A stretch of DNA of 64,000 nt from Blepharisma stoltei (GCA_914767885.1 CAJZBQ010000048.1:576881-640880), one strand, 5' to 3'. Shown: positions 9,892 through 20,694, counted from the first letter of the stretch. Program-made: numbers and translations. Notes: generated by a model not told the origin, from the letters alone.

Positions 9892-12800
9892 TTAATTATC
9901 TAATAAACATACTTCTAATTGTGGCGACCTTTGTATTGCATCTGCTAAAAGACAATAATCTTTATGCGAAACCTTCATTTCTCTCAGCACAATTGTTTTT
10001 AACCCAACACAAGAGTCTAATATCGCGCAGACGTCAGATATCAAAGCATCAGTCCCAGTCAAGTCTAATTCGCGCAAATTTTCTTGTTGGCATAAACATT
10101 CCATAATTCTTGTAAGTCCTTGATTCGTCAATTTTACGTGGGCAAGATGCAGAATTTCCATCTGTGGCCGAGTTCTAATTAAATTGCATAAATCCCCTAC
10201 ATGATTTTCGTCAAACTGAAGCCCAGATAGTCCTAAATTTTTGAGCCCAGTCTTAGATAATAACTGAATAATGCTTCTCAAGCTGTTTTTCTGTATCGGA
10301 TTATATGATATAAATAGTCCATTTAACTGAGAATCTTTAAGTGTTTCAAGTAAAGATTTCATGTCTTCTCCTGATAAATTGCAATTTTCGACAATAATGT
10401 CACTTATTGACGTTGAACAGGTAGATAAATTTATGAGAGTTTGTAAATTAATTTTATTTTCACTGAGATCTATCATATTGAGTTGCCCTTGGACTGAAAT
10501 AGCGTCTACTATTTCTCCTGTAGATTCTGCTGAAAAATTGTTGTTTCTTACTCCCTCCTCGTGAGTGAACAAAAAAAATTTTGTTTACTCACAGAGGGGG
10601 CTATTTTTTTTTTTTTTAAAAAAAATTTATATGTAAATTTTCTTAGAAAATATTTTTTTTCGAAATTTAAAAAAATCCTAATTCGCAAAAACTGGAAAGC
10701 AAATATTAATTAAATTTATAAAATTTATGTTGTAAAAAGCAATTTGTTTAAAATTAAACAGAATTAGCTCTAGATTTCATTATACTAATTATCACTTTAT
10801 AACGATGACCCCCCCTCAATCTTCATGCCTATTGCAACAAAAATTTTTAGAAAAAATCTTCATGCCTACTGCAACACATTTTTATATAAAAAAATTAATG
10901 CATTTTCTCTAGGCGAGTTTTCTAAAAAAAATCATAAAGCAGCGCTACTGTATGCGTGTCAATGACCTTCTCATCGAGATTTGGACGGCTATTGCCATCG
11001 CTCGCAATTTTATTAAACTTATCTAGCTAAAAAGTACGGAAAAATTTAAGATGCGCATCGAAATTTTTGTTGCAAGAGGATTAGAATTAGGATTATTACA
11101 GACAGGCGCTATACGCCCTTCCTATAGATGGCGCGCAATGCGCCATCTATAGGAAGGGCGTATAGCCATATTGATGACGCAGTCACCAAAGACCTCCCGT
11201 ACGGAAGGTTCTACCGCTTTTCGAGTCCAGCCCAGAGAATCTATCCCTCTTACGAGTGCCCTTCCGGTACCTTCTGTCTCCTCCTTGCGGCTTCAGTCTT
11301 GAGTGGGCGACTTATGGATTTCTGCGGCCCTGCTACGGGCGATTGGAGTTGCTTGATTCCAAGGATCAGCTCCTTGGAGTCTATCGGGTGTCAAAGTGCC
11401 TTCCTTCGACAGCTACAGGAAAAAGACTGTTCCCCTGTGGCCTGGGGCCGAAACCCCAGTTTCTCGGTAGAGGAATGCCCATGGGTCCTCGGATCCAAAG
11501 GACGTTGTTGAGCACCTCCATTTCTAGTCACACAGGAAAGCAGCCAAAACCTACCCGGATGCACACTTCTTGAGCCTGCGTCTGATTCTAGGCTCAGATC
11601 CCGTCCCAGTTGGCCGTAGCCATAAGGTCTGGACTGCTGCGCCAAGAGAGCAGGCTGACACGTGTCGCCATTTTAATGTATAGTATATAGTTTGTTGCAA
11701 GAGACATGAAAATTATTATTTTTTTTTATATATAAATTTTATATTAAAAAATTGCATTTTTGTTGCAATAGACATGAAGATTGAGGGGGGGTCATCGTTA
11801 TATCAAAATTGTTTTCCATAAAATTTTTTTCTATTAAAAAAATTTTTGTTCACTCACGGAGGGTGGGTTTTTGGGCAAAAAATAGCGATTTTTCTAATGG
11901 TTTTGTTCACTCACGGAGGGGGGGGAGTTAGCATTAAGCATCTGAGAAAATCATCTTTTTTGAGCCATTCAGATAATTTTAATGCATTTTCGTCCCCTAA
12001 TGAATTTTCTGCTAAATTTAGCTCAGCTACAAAACAATTGTTACTTAAGGATTGTAAAAGTTCGTCAAAATTGGCAGATGTCAGCTTGGTATTTGCTAAG
12101 TCTAGCTCAAAAGGTCTTTGCAAATTCGCATTAGAAATAGCAAGGCATAGCTGAGAATAAATTTTTGACAAAAAATAAGCTTGAAGCTCATTTTTTTCAT
12201 TTAAATTCATTAAGTTAATATTTTGTTCTGAAAGTGATTTTTCTTGTTTATTTTCAATTTTCAGCTTAGAAATTGCATAGCTTTTAAGCCTTTTCTGAAT
12301 CCTAGTCCCTATGATTTTTATTAACCTTGTGCTGATTTTTTTAAAATCTATTTTTTCTTGGCAATTTTCTCATTCTTTGTATTCTTCCATTTCTTTCAAT
12401 AAAATAGTGTTTTGCTCTTCTAATTCTTGGTTTTTTAGCTTTAAAGCAGAATTATTTCGTGCTAAATTGATCCTTTCTTGAGCCTTCGCTTTTCACAAAT
12501 TTCTTTCCTTTATTGCTTCTTGTAAAGCTTCTTCACTTTTTTTAAGTTTTACTATTAAATTAGCAGATTTTTTATTGGCTTCAGTTTGTTCAATGACACT
12601 TCTTTCAGTGCAAATAAAATCTAGTTTTTCTTTAAGCTGAAAGCACTCCTCTTCAGATTTTTTTAATTTTTCTTTGCAATAGCTTAATTCTTTGCTTATC
12701 TCATTTACGCAGCTGAGTGACCTATAGAAATTGCCCGAGGATGGCGCTATATTGCGCCATCCTCGGGCAATTGGAGACACGGCTCCACACGGGAATTGTG

Positions 12801-13376
12801 TTCCACGTGTGGAGCCATTTTTCCACGTGGGAAAATGTGGATTCCACACGTGGAAAAATGTGGATTCCACACGTGGAAAAATGGCTCCACACGTGGAATA
12901 CGGTTCCCGTGTGGAGCCAATTTTCGCTTGCCCTAGGATGGCGCCATATAGCGCCATCCTAGGGCAAATCCTATATTTTCTATTAGCCCATAAAGTGACT
13001 GAAAATTTGTTGCGACTTCTTTTATTTTCTCTTCAAGTTTGATTTGAAATTCTATTGAATTCACTATCGTTGCTCTATAATCTTCTAATTTCATTTGAAA
13101 TTGGCAAGAATTCACCCAATTCTCTTCAGTTTGGCACTCAATATTAGCAAAACTTGTAATCGTCCTTATATCCGCATTTTCAAAATTTTTTGTCAATTGA
13201 TAATTCTGCTTATTTTTTACCTCATTTTCAACCGCAGTCAAAATTCCAAAAATTTCGTCTTCAGTCAATTCAAGGCCTTTTAAAGCATTTAATAGCAAAG
13301 GATGGTCATCGGCAAGAGTTTTTAGCTCAGGGTCGTCTTTACACATCTCAATTACATTTAGCAATCCTTGATCCAT
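9892..13376 (-). CDS. Coiled-coil/leucine-rich-repeat protein with two large IESs
   Basis: The start is ATG 13376. With 12725-12975 and 10551-11930 removed the pieces sum to 618 codons and end at TAA 9892. Residues about 1-130 are acidic and helical. About 130-290 is coiled coil (KLKKSEEECFQLKEKLDF). From about residue 330 there are RNI/NLRC3-type leucine-rich repeats (LDLANTKLTSANFDELLQSL, LNLAENSLGDENALKL, IDLSENKINLQTLINL, LDLTGTDALISDVCAIL). The second removal rebuilds an LRR strand as CLMLRNNNFS. Two TGA codons (KERNLWKAK, KEWENC) encode Trp. LRR proteins of this type are binding scaffolds; the partner is unknown. Confidence 0.85.
11080..11690 (-). mobile_element. GC-rich retroposon inside the nested element
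   Basis: Flanked by 13-bp direct repeats TTTGTTGCAAGAG at 11067-11079 and 11691-11703. On the minus strand it starts near AAAATGGCGACACG and ends in a CTAATTCTAATC tail. Base composition is far more GC-rich than its surroundings. It is interrupted by the 11112-11164 palindrome. Confidence 0.8.
11112..11164. mobile_element. 53-bp palindromic mini-MITE
   Basis: An almost perfect palindrome around GCAAT with arms TATACGCCCTTCCTATAGAT then GGCGC, flanked by TA. Size and GATGGCGC core resemble the 54-bp element at 43619. Confidence 0.75.
12725..12975. mobile_element. TA-bounded MITE-type IES (family I) with CCACACGTGG repeats
   Basis: The termini are TAGAAATTGCCCGAGG... and its near-inverse ...CCTAGGGCAAATCCTA, with TA at 12723-12724 and 12974-12975. 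Each end is itself a small palindrome around GATGGCGC. The centre contains tandem GTGGATTCCACACGTGGAAA units. Removing 251 bp restores LIENRSLSCVNEI in the LRR gene. Confidence 0.88.
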
Positions 13377-13385
13377 TTTATATAA

Positions 13386-14054
13386 TTAAAGATTATCTTT
13401 TAATAAAGGTGTTGTTATAGAAGATCTATGCTTCAATAAGCTTTGGTTAAGTCTGCAGGAAAATTTGTTGAATATAAAATCACCAAAAACCATAAAAAAT
13501 AGCCCAGCCATACATGTAGAAAATGGGATAATATTATAAGCTCCATAGCTTTCACTAATAAAGAACCCATAGATAATTCCTTTTAATAGCACAATATTTA
13601 TAGAAATCCCAGGGCTATCTTTCATAAGAGACTCAGTCATAAAATAAACCGCTAATCCAAAAAGGCATCCACAAATTACTTCAATAATTAATTCACTAGC
13701 TGATATCGCTGCTGATGTTAAAAATAAATAAAATACCACAAAAGAAAACAGCTGCAATAAACCCTGCATAAATAACTGAATAATCCCTGCTGTATGAGTG
13801 TCTAATTCCTTTTTACTTGCAAGTACAAGCAAAATTACGCTTACAGTATAACAAATTACTGATACAATTTGTAAAATAATTAAATGCCAATGTTTAACCA
13901 TGTCTAAAGTCATGAAAAATCATATACTGCCGGTTACTGATAAAGAAACCCCAAAAACCTGAGAAAGTGTATAGGAAAATTTGTAAATGTAAAATGTGAT
14001 GATCAATACGAAAACCCCTACAAGATATATCATAAAATCAATTGAGCCGTGCAT
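13386..14054 (-). CDS. Multi-pass membrane protein, unrecognised
   Basis: The first ATG after an upstream in-frame TAA is at 14054. The frame runs 222 residues to TAA 13386 and includes one TGA-encoded Trp (SIWFF). About six hydrophobic segments are visible (MIYLVGVFVLIITFYIY, LIILQIVSVICYTVSVILL, LQLFSFVVFYLFL, LIIEVICGCLFGLAVYF, INIVLLKGIIYGFF, CMAGLFFMVFGDFIF). The C-terminus is short and polar with a dileucine-like TPLL. No transporter signature recognised. It ends 10 bp from the start of the convergently transcribed-in-line LRR gene on the same strand. Confidence 0.7.
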
Positions 14055-14156
14055 CAAAAAATCGTTGTCATAATAACTCACAAAGGTATTTATGCTTTAT
14101 CAGTATTAATTAAGCTATTTTATTTAATTTTTAATTATGATTTATTCATTATTTTT

Positions 14157-14546
14157 TTAATATAAACTATGGGCTATAAACATTAGTCCTGCACTTATCA
14201 TACATTTCCCTACACCTGGTGCCATTCGAAATCGAATTTTTTCTGTTTCCCCTAATCTTCATATAGGCTGGACCAAAGTGCTGTGATACAAATTTGGCAA
14301 AATCCCGATTTTCGATTTCATTTTGCACCAAGAGTACATCCCAACGATAATCCCTATAAATAAAATCCCGGTTGATTGGAAAAAATGTTTTTGTAAAGCG
14401 TATTCTGCTTTTCCATCAGGATCGCTTAAGGTATATGAAGACACAAATAGCGCTAAAGCAAGAATTGCTGAAAAATGGAATGAATTTGGAGGGTTTTCCT
14501 GGGTTTCTCGCTCAGTGTAGTCATAATCTTCAAATAAATCTGCCAT
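14157..14546 (-). CDS. Small two-to-three-span membrane protein
   Basis: 129 residues from ATG 14546 to TAA, with a TGA-encoded Trp (VQPIWRLG). An acidic N-terminus (DLFEDYDYTERE) is followed by hydrophobic segments FSAILALALFVSSYTL, STGILFIGIIVGMYSW and a C-terminal CMISAGLMFIAHSLY. Not recognised. It lies about 100 bp upstream of 13386-14054 on the same strand. A retroposon is inserted about 20-35 bp upstream of its start codon, likely displacing the promoter. Confidence 0.65.
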
Positions 14547-14580
14547 TTATGAATTTCTAATATTAGCTTATACCATATAA

Positions 14581-15080
14581 CACAAATAAAATGGCGACGA
14601 CATCGACCCGTCCTCTCCCGGAACTGTGGTGAGATTGGGGACCTTGCTGCGGCCTGAAGCCAATCCGCCCAGGGAAAGGTCTGGAATGGGTACTGGTAGT
14701 TTGTTTCCGGCTAGGTTTCCCTCCCAGTCCAGCAAAGACGATCCCAGGGTCGTCCCGATAGGACACGGGGCAAAATGGGTTTTTCCTCTAGGGACCGCTA
14801 GTGCCAATTTGGAGGGCATGGCAGGAGCCGACAAGAGTTAAGGAGTTAATCCTTAGCTCTAACCCTAGTCTGGCGACGTGAAGCACGGTGACCCAGTTCG
14901 CCTACTTCCGGGATAGCATGACCAAGCCCCATGACCGAAGGAGCTGAGTGGTAGCCTGTGGCACTTAGGTGCACACTGGGAGCAGGGCAAGGAAAGCAAG
15001 CGAGGCGTCCAAAAGGCGGAAGAAAAGGACCTTCGGTCCTGGCCGGAGCTACTCTATAAATTTAACTAAGACTAAGACTA
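14581..15080 (+). mobile_element. 500-bp GC-rich retroposon with 16-bp target duplication
   Basis: Direct repeats AGCTTATACCATATAA at 14565-14580 and 15081-15096. The head reads AAAATGGCGACG and the tail is repeated ACTAAG. The head ATG opens a frame of roughly 60 codons with no similarity I recognise. Confidence 0.85.
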
Positions 15081-15333
15081 AGCTTATACCATATAATATT
15101 AAAATTTTCAAGTAAAATCACCATCATTAAAACTGTGATATGTAGTTTAAAGTCTATAAGGGTCGAATTTTCCATTATTAAGACAAATCTGGACTCTAGG
15201 GCAATTCAATTGTTTAGGCAAATTAGTTAGATTATCAGATAAAGAGCAGATTCAGCTCTATCTGAGATATAAGAACCCATAGCCAATAAATTATTATTTG
15301 TGATTTATGCATAACTTTATTATAATTTAAAAA

Positions 15334-15561
15334 ATGCTTGGCAGTACATCAATGATGATGAGAAACCAAAATTTAATTGATAAATCTTTGGAGAAAAAAG
15401 TTTCCAGGAACAGGATTGGAAGCTTCTCTGAGTCAACGAAGATGGAAGTGGCGTTTAACATGGCAAGATCTATAAATACAGCCCAAGCATTGTCAGAGAT
15501 GAATACTATGAACGAGAAGAAAACTCAAACACTTGTAAGTTGCACATGTGCAATTATGTAA
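15334..15561 (+). CDS. Small protein of 75 residues, unrecognised
   Basis: ATG 15334 to TAA. Polar, Met/Ser-rich sequence (LGSTSMMMRNQ, KKVSRNRIGSFSES) with no hydrophobic segment or domain. Composition is coding-like and the 5' context is AT-rich, but nothing else supports it. It could be a first exon whose continuation I cannot trace. Confidence 0.4.
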   Translation: MLGSTSMMMRNQNLIDKSLEKKVSRNRIGSFSESTKMEVAFNMARSINTAQALSEMNTMNEKKTQTLVSCTCAIM

Positions 15562-15698
15562 AATTTTGAATTTAATTAAGCTTAATTACAGAAAGGTTTA
15601 GATTTATAATAAGAGCATAAAGTGAGTCCTGTTGAAGTAATGATAATCGTTAAGATATATTAGCTAGCATCAGAAAAATTAAGTTAAAAATTTTCTAA

Positions 15699-16086
15699 CT
15701 CCCCCCCCCTCCGTGAGTGAACAAAAAAATTTTGTTCACTCACAGAGGGGGGTTAATTGTTTTTTTTTTTTTTAAAAAAAAAATTTATATATAAATTTTA
15801 TAAAAATATTTTTTTTCGAAATTTAAAAAAATCCTAATTCGCAAAATTGGAAAGCAAATATTAATTTAATTTATAAAATTTATGTTTTAAAAAGCAATTC
15901 GTTCAAAATTAAACAGAATTAGCTCTAGATTTCATTATACTAATTATCATTTATATATATAAAAATTTTGTTTCCATAAAAATTTTTCTATTAAAAAATT
16001 TTTGTTCACTCACGGAGGGTGGGTTTTTGGGCAAAAAATAACGATTTTTCTAATGGTTTTGTTCACTCACGGAGGGGGGGGAGTAA
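15699..16086. mobile_element. 388-bp asymmetric-hairpin element, TAA target duplication
   Basis: TAA at 15696-15698 and 16084-16086, CTCCCCCCCC/GGGGGGGAG ends. The left hairpin is made of CCTCCGTGAGTGAACAAA and its inverse. The right end has two direct TTTTGTTCACTCACGGAGGG copies. Same length as, and inverted relative to, 37716-38103. Confidence 0.88.
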
Positions 16087-16634
16087 AGATAAAGATTGAT
16101 GGAACTAGAAGCGTAAAATTTAGAGAATTAATACTTGCGGCAGGATTATTATAATATTGATTTAGATTAAAATTTTTAGACCGAAACGTTTTGTAGTAAA
16201 AAGGAAGATGAAACATTTTTGTAGGTGAATAATTAAGTTAAAGTGACTTTAAATTTTCATTATGAATTATGAATAAAAATCTTGAAGCATGAAAATAATA
16301 AAGTCGACAAAATATTAATAAGCCAGTATACTCTTTTTTGTAATTAAATTATGTGAAATTTAGTTAAAATATAATAAAAAGCTAATTATTATAACCCATC
16401 TTGAAATATTTCAGCTTTGTAATCGTTTTATTAATTTTATAAAACAATTATATTTCAAAAATAGCTAATATAATTAATACACATAAATTAATTAGTATAA
16501 TAAAAATCCATTATGCTTATTAATCTCAAAACTTAAAAAAACCTTTATCCTGCTTCCCAATTTTATCTGGAAAATTTGCTTTATTATTAATCCAAACTCA
16601 AATTTCCTAGCATCATCCATATTGTCCATAATAA
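16087..16634. other. AT-rich intergenic region upstream of NDUFV2
   Basis: No ORF, inverted repeat or retroposon supported here. Probably contains the NDUFV2 promoter. Confidence 0.6.
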
Positions 16635-17402
16635 ATGCTTGCAGCTCGTCATTTTCTTCGCAGAACTTTTAGCTCAGCCCTTGCAACCCATCGCGACACT
16701 GCTTACAACAACAGAGACACTCCATTTGACTTCACCGAAGAAAACTACCAAAAAATCACTACAATTCTCACCCATTATCCTCCGCAATACAAGCGCTCAG
16801 CAACTATCAATTTACTATACCTCGCCCAAAAGCAATGTGACGGCTGGGTGCCTTTGGCTGCGATGAATAAGATTGCTAAAATCCTAGAAATCTCAGAAAT
16901 GGACGTTTACGAGGTTTGTTCATTTTATACAATGTTCAATCGTGAACCTGTAGGGAAATATCATCTTCAAGTGTGTGGGACAACACCTTGTATGATCCGT
17001 GGAGCACAAGATATTATAAAAACAATTGAGCATGAATGTGGGATCATAAAAGACCAGACTTCAAAAGACGGTCTTTTTACCTTGACTGAAGTTGAGTGTT
17101 TAGGATGCTGTGCAAATGCCCCGATGTTGCAGGTAAATGGAGAAAAAGTCTATGAAGATTTAACCCCAGAAACAATGAAAGCGATGATTGATGCGTGGAA
17201 GGCAGGAAAAGAACCAAAAGTTGGGCCTCAGAATGGAAGGACATGTGCAGAAGGCATCCAAGGGAGAACCACTTTGAAGGCGCAGCCTAATGTGTGGCCT
17301 GATAGAGATTTTGCGAAAGCGAAGGATGATTACCAAAAACGACTTGAAGCAGAAGCCCAGAAAAAGAAGGAGGAAGCTGCTGCTGCCGCTGCAAAGAAAT
17401 AA
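16635..17402 (+). CDS. NDUFV2: NADH:ubiquinone oxidoreductase 24 kDa subunit (complex I)
   Basis: 255 residues, uninterrupted. The N-terminus (LAARHFLRRTFSSALATHR) is a typical mitochondrial targeting presequence. The thioredoxin-like 24-kDa domain follows, with the [2Fe-2S] ligands visible as CGTTPC (about residue 114) and ECLGCCANAP (about residue 155). The preceding VCSFYTMFNREPVGKYHLQVC is diagnostic of the NuoE/NDUFV2 family. In complex I it holds cluster N1a beside the flavoprotein subunit at the NADH-oxidising tip. The C-terminal extension is Lys/Ala-rich, longer than in most homologues. No IES. Confidence 0.97.
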   Translation: MLAARHFLRRTFSSALATHRDTAYNNRDTPFDFTEENYQKITTILTHYPPQYKRSATINLLYLAQKQCDGWVPLAAMNKIAKILEISEMDVYEVCSFYTMFNREPVGKYHLQVCGTTPCMIRGAQDIIKTIEHECGIIKDQTSKDGLFTLTEVECLGCCANAPMLQVNGEKVYEDLTPETMKAMIDAWKAGKEPKVGPQNGRTCAEGIQGRTTLKAQPNVWPDRDFAKAKDDYQKRLEAEAQKKKEEAAAAAAKK

Positions 17403-17424
17403 TAGAATAAATTAGTAAAAGTTA

Positions 17425-17952
17425 CTAAGAAACTCTAGTTTCAATATCATAGATCCCAACAACTGTGCCTGCATCTTCATCATACTCACACCAATCTCCT
17501 TGTGATAAGTCAACGTCTTCCCAAATCTTATTCGTTAATGATTCTACTGTAAATCCATCATTTAGTCGATATGAAACAATAACCAGACCTCTAGTTTCGC
17601 ATTGGCAAATTGGTTGAAATTCTTCTCTTGATCCTCCTTCATAGTCTTCAATTTCAATATCACGATTTTTGCTTGCTGTTACTGCTCCGTAAACACTATA
17701 ATTTTTTATCGAGCCATTAAGTATATTGATAGTCCCTACATTTTCACATATTTTGCATTTCATTACAAAATTAAATGTCCCAGGGGTTCCTCATTTTTCA
17801 TGAAATTCTTCTGCGACGAGATAAATTTCTTTATCATTAACTTCTCCACATCTAGCACAACGAACTTGAAAATACCATCTAAAATTACTTTTAGGAGTGA
17901 TATTTCTAATCCCCTCTAGCCTGGCTTTAATTAGAATATCTTGAATACCCAT
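17425..17952 (-). CDS. CZIB/DUF866 (C1orf123-like) CXXC zinc-binding protein, copy 1
   Basis: ATG 17950-17952 to TAA, 175 residues. It matches the UPF0587/DUF866 family: an N-terminal FRWYFQVRCARCGE and a second KCKICENVG form the two CXXC zinc-binding pairs. The conserved C-terminal WEDVDLSQGDWCEYDE and VGIYDIETRV are also present. One Trp (HEKWGTP) is TGA. Family role: a zinc-binding, thiol-sensitive protein; precise function unsettled. Tandem paralogue at 18124-18645, tail-to-tail with NDUFV2 (22 bp apart). Confidence 0.92.
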
Positions 17953-18123
17953 ATTTATTATTATTCATATTCATTGTCGATTTATCATCCTATGTGATTT
18001 CTTAAATAACTTTTTTATATTTAATTAGACTAGTTTTCTGTATGCTTTAAAGCCAAGTTTGAAATATTCAAAACATTTGACTAGTATTTTAATGTTTTGT
18101 ATTTTTTATTAAAAATTTAGCAG

Positions 18124-18645
18124 CTAAGAAACTCTAGTTTCTATTTCATAGACCCCGACAATTGTACCTGCATTTTCATCATACTCACACCAGTCCCCTT
18201 GAGATAAGTCGACATCTTCCCATATCTTATTTGTTAATGATTCTACTGTAAATCCATCACCTATTCGAAAAGAAACTATGACGAGACCTCTAGTTTCGCA
18301 TTGGCAAATTGATTTAAAAATTTCTCTTGATCCTTCTTCATAGTCTTCAATTTGGCATCTCTTGCTTATTATTATGGTTGTGAAAGCACTATAATGCTTT
18401 ATTGATCCATTAATTATATTGATAGTCCCTAAATTTTCACATATTTTGCATTTCATTGCAAAATTAAATATTCCAGGAGTTCCTGCTTTTTCATGAAATT
18501 CTTCTGCGGCTAGATAAATTTCTTTATTGTTAATTTCCCTACATCTATCACAACGAACTTGAAAATACCATCTGAAATTCTGTTTAGGATTAATTGACCT
18601 AGTCCCATCTAGCCTCGCTTTAATCAGAATATCTTGGATACCCAT
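18124..18645 (-). CDS. CZIB/DUF866 CXXC zinc-binding protein, copy 2
   Basis: 173 residues from ATG 18645. Same architecture as copy 1 (VRCDRCREI, KCKICENLG, WEDVDLSQGDWCEYDE), with most substitutions conservative, so it looks functional. Its Trp counterpart to the copy-1 TGA codon is Ala here. Both copies start MGIQDILIKARL. Confidence 0.92.
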   Translation of the reverse strand: MGIQDILIKARLDGTRSINPKQNFRWYFQVRCDRCREINNKEIYLAAEEFHEKAGTPGIFNFAMKCKICENLGTINIINGSIKHYSAFTTIIISKRCQIEDYEEGSREIFKSICQCETRGLVIVSFRIGDGFTVESLTNKIWEDVDLSQGDWCEYDENAGTIVGVYEIETRVS

Positions 18646-18802
18646 ATTTATTATTTTTACGGTTTACTTGTTAATGTTATAATCTTATTAATTTCTTTAC
18701 CTTTTTCTTTTATTAATTATGATTTTCTTAAAGTTCTAAAGCAAATCTTTAGCTAGGTTTAAGCTTAAAATTTTTTAATTATTGAGTTAATGTGAAAAAA
18801 TA

Positions 18803-19265
18803 ATGGAAGAGATATTTTTAAGAAATTTTATTTTTAATTTTATAAATCCCAACTATTTTGTCTTTGATCTCATCATATGCATATCTTCCCAAACCTTAAT
18901 TCAAGATGATATAGCTTTTAAGATATTATTCATTCTAAGTTCAGCTATCAACAACCATTTTTATCAAATTGGAAAATCGATTAAAAAGCCTCGCTGTCTT
19001 CGCTCTAATAAATTTGTTTATTGCCCATTAGCTAAATTTTTATTGTTCTAACATTTTCACATTTTCACATATTTACATTTCATAACAAATTAAAAAACCC
19101 AGAAGCCTTAAATCCTAATAATGATATTCTGCAATAAGAAAATGTCTTTATTAATTATAATCTCCCACATCTAACCCAGTGACCTTAAAATTATCACTCA
19201 TACATCAGATTACTTTCTCTTATCCCATCAATCCTTGCTTTAATTAAATCTCTTTTATAACCATA
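18803..19265 (-). pseudogene. Decayed third CZIB/DUF866 copy
   Basis: The minus strand keeps scattered blocks collinear with copies 1 and 2: the start region (CAT near 19261, ATTAAAGCAAGGATTG), the FQV..C region, AAATTTCATAACAAA-type blocks and the SLTNK/WED region. Many frameshifts and stops lie between them. The third unit of a tandem array, non-functional. Confidence 0.75.
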
Positions 19266-19569
19266 TTATATAAATATAACAATTTATTTATCAATTTTCA
19301 TAATTCTGTAAAACTCATCAAATGTGATTGAATCTTTTTTAACCTTGGCAGCTAAGTTCATTCTTTCGAAAATTCAATCAGCTACTATTTCACAATCTCT
19401 GCCTCGCTTTGTTTTCTTTAAAGCCATTGATATAGCAATTTGCAATTTTTCCTTTTTGAGGTTTTTTTCTCCACAAAATTCTGTAAGTTTAAAGAAAACT
19501 ATGCTCAATAATACTTAATAGAGGATTATTGATATTTATTTTTTATAAAAAAAAAGCCAGCAAAGAAAG

Positions 19570-19896
19570 TTATATATAAAAATTACATAACAATTTTTGC
19601 ATTGTAAAATTTTTGCGAGAGGTGTTACTTGGCTCTTTATAGAAAAAGGAATTTTTATCCGGAGGATCCATATGAATTGCTTCTATAGATTGCAAAAAAG
19701 TTTTCATATCAATTCATTTTGAATTGTTAAAGGGGAATGTAAGCATGCTCATTAAAGTTTGTGATGATATAAAACAGTTTAAATAGTGCTGAATGATATT
19801 TTTTATGTGAATCTGAGGATTTTCTTCTGAAGTTCTTGACCCGCCTTCAGAGAAATTGCGTAAAAATAAAATTGAAAAATTTTTATTCTGCTTCAC
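19570..19896 (-). CDS. Unrecognised 108-residue protein
   Basis: ATG 19896. The frame crosses one TGA (NNSKWIDMKTF) and ends at TAA 19570-19572. Mixed polar/aromatic sequence, no motif or membrane segment recognised. Supported only by the reading frame; a fragment of a larger gene cannot be excluded. Confidence 0.4.
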
Positions 19897-20027
19897 TTGG
19901 ATTATTTGTGGCGAAAAATTAATAAGCCATTTTCTTAATTATAATACACAAATAAATAGCTAATAATAGTAAATTATTTATATAAAATGACTATAAATAT
20001 GAATTGGCATTCTTCTGGAGAATCTGT

Positions 20028-20336
20028 TTAGAATTTACATATTTTAGAGCCTGATGAAGAACTACTATTAGTCGAAATAGCAAGACTAGCAAAAATGCAT
20101 GGCAAAGACTGATATCTTTTATATTTTTCAATCTCATTTATAGAAAAAGATTTCGGCGATTGCAGAATTCCTTTATTCTCACTTGGAAATACAATAGATT
20201 CTCTCGTCTTTTTGCGAGCTTTCTTTAAGTATTTAAGATCAACATATTTCTTAAACATATCATAAATTTCTGTGATTTCTATAAGATTTTCAAGATTTTC
20301 TGAGCTTGAAGCCATATGTGTGATTTGGTCAGTCAT
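20028..20336 (-). CDS. Unrecognised 102-residue basic protein
   Basis: ATG 20336 to TAG. A Ser/Glu-rich N-terminus is followed by a basic helix (KYVDLKYLKKARKKTRES) and a C-terminal Ser run. No family recognised. Spaced about 130 bp from the gene at 19570-19896, same strand. Confidence 0.45.
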   Translation of the reverse strand: MTDQITHMASSSENLENLIEITEIYDMFKKYVDLKYLKKARKKTRESIVFPSENKGILQSPKSFSINEIEKYKRYQSLPCIFASLAISTNSSSSSGSKICKF

Positions 20337-20529
20337 CAGAATTAAAATTGAATAGAAAATAGATTTTAGTAATGATTCATTACTTGTCAGATCATATGAA
20401 ATTTCTTTGAAAATGGATTTTATTAATCAATGAATCAGAAGACCTTATATTCTTATGTGTGTCTTAAAATCCTATGTAAAGGAAATATCTAAACCCCAAC
20501 CCGTGCTAACTTTTTTTCAAAATTTAAAA

Positions 20530-20632
20530 AATTAATTTTAAAAAAAATTTTGTTTGCTTATGGAGGGGAGGTTTTTTTGACCAAAAATTAGGAATTTTTC
20601 CAATAGTTGTTCTCTCATAGAGGGTAATAAGA
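20530..20632. mobile_element. Decayed end of an asymmetric-hairpin element
   Basis: Reads as the direct-pair end of the family: GTTTGCTTATGGAGGGGAGG, a TTTTTTTGACCAAAAATTAGG spacer-like run, then a second eroded CTCTCATAGAGGG. The other end was not found. Confidence 0.5.
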
Positions 20633-20694
20633 AAATTAATTTTTGCATATTAATTTTAATAAAAAGTAAGATGAGTTGAGTACATTTGATAATA

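Larger units (their letters stand above)
10800..11802. mobile_element. Nested TA-flanked element, TIR TATAACGATGACCCCCCC
   Basis: About 38 bp of inverted termini (TATAACGATGACCCCCC, then CTCAATCTTCATG) are bounded by TA. The related 15699 and 37716 elements lack it and read straight through at the same point (ATCAYTTATATAT), so they serve as empty sites. It carries a retroposon and a mini-palindrome. Confidence 0.85.
10551..11930. mobile_element. TTA-flanked IES of the asymmetric-hairpin family, with nested insertions
   Basis: TTA at 10548-10550 and 11928-11930, with CTCCCTCC...GGGGGGAG termini. The left end holds an inverted pair of GTGAGTGAACAAAA-type motifs. The right end holds two direct copies of TTTTGTTCACTCACGGAGGG around a spacer reading GGGTTTTTGGGCAAAAAATA. 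Removal restores the LRR frame. Its core matches the simpler 388-bp elements at 15699 and 37716. The extra length is nested elements from 10800 to 11802. Confidence 0.9.

Noticed and set aside
11128-11645. Long GC-rich frames on both strands in retroposons (also 14563-14841, 22125-22350, 23127-23792, 57102-57304)
   Set aside because: Overlapping frames on both strands in GC-rich DNA, not conserved between element copies.
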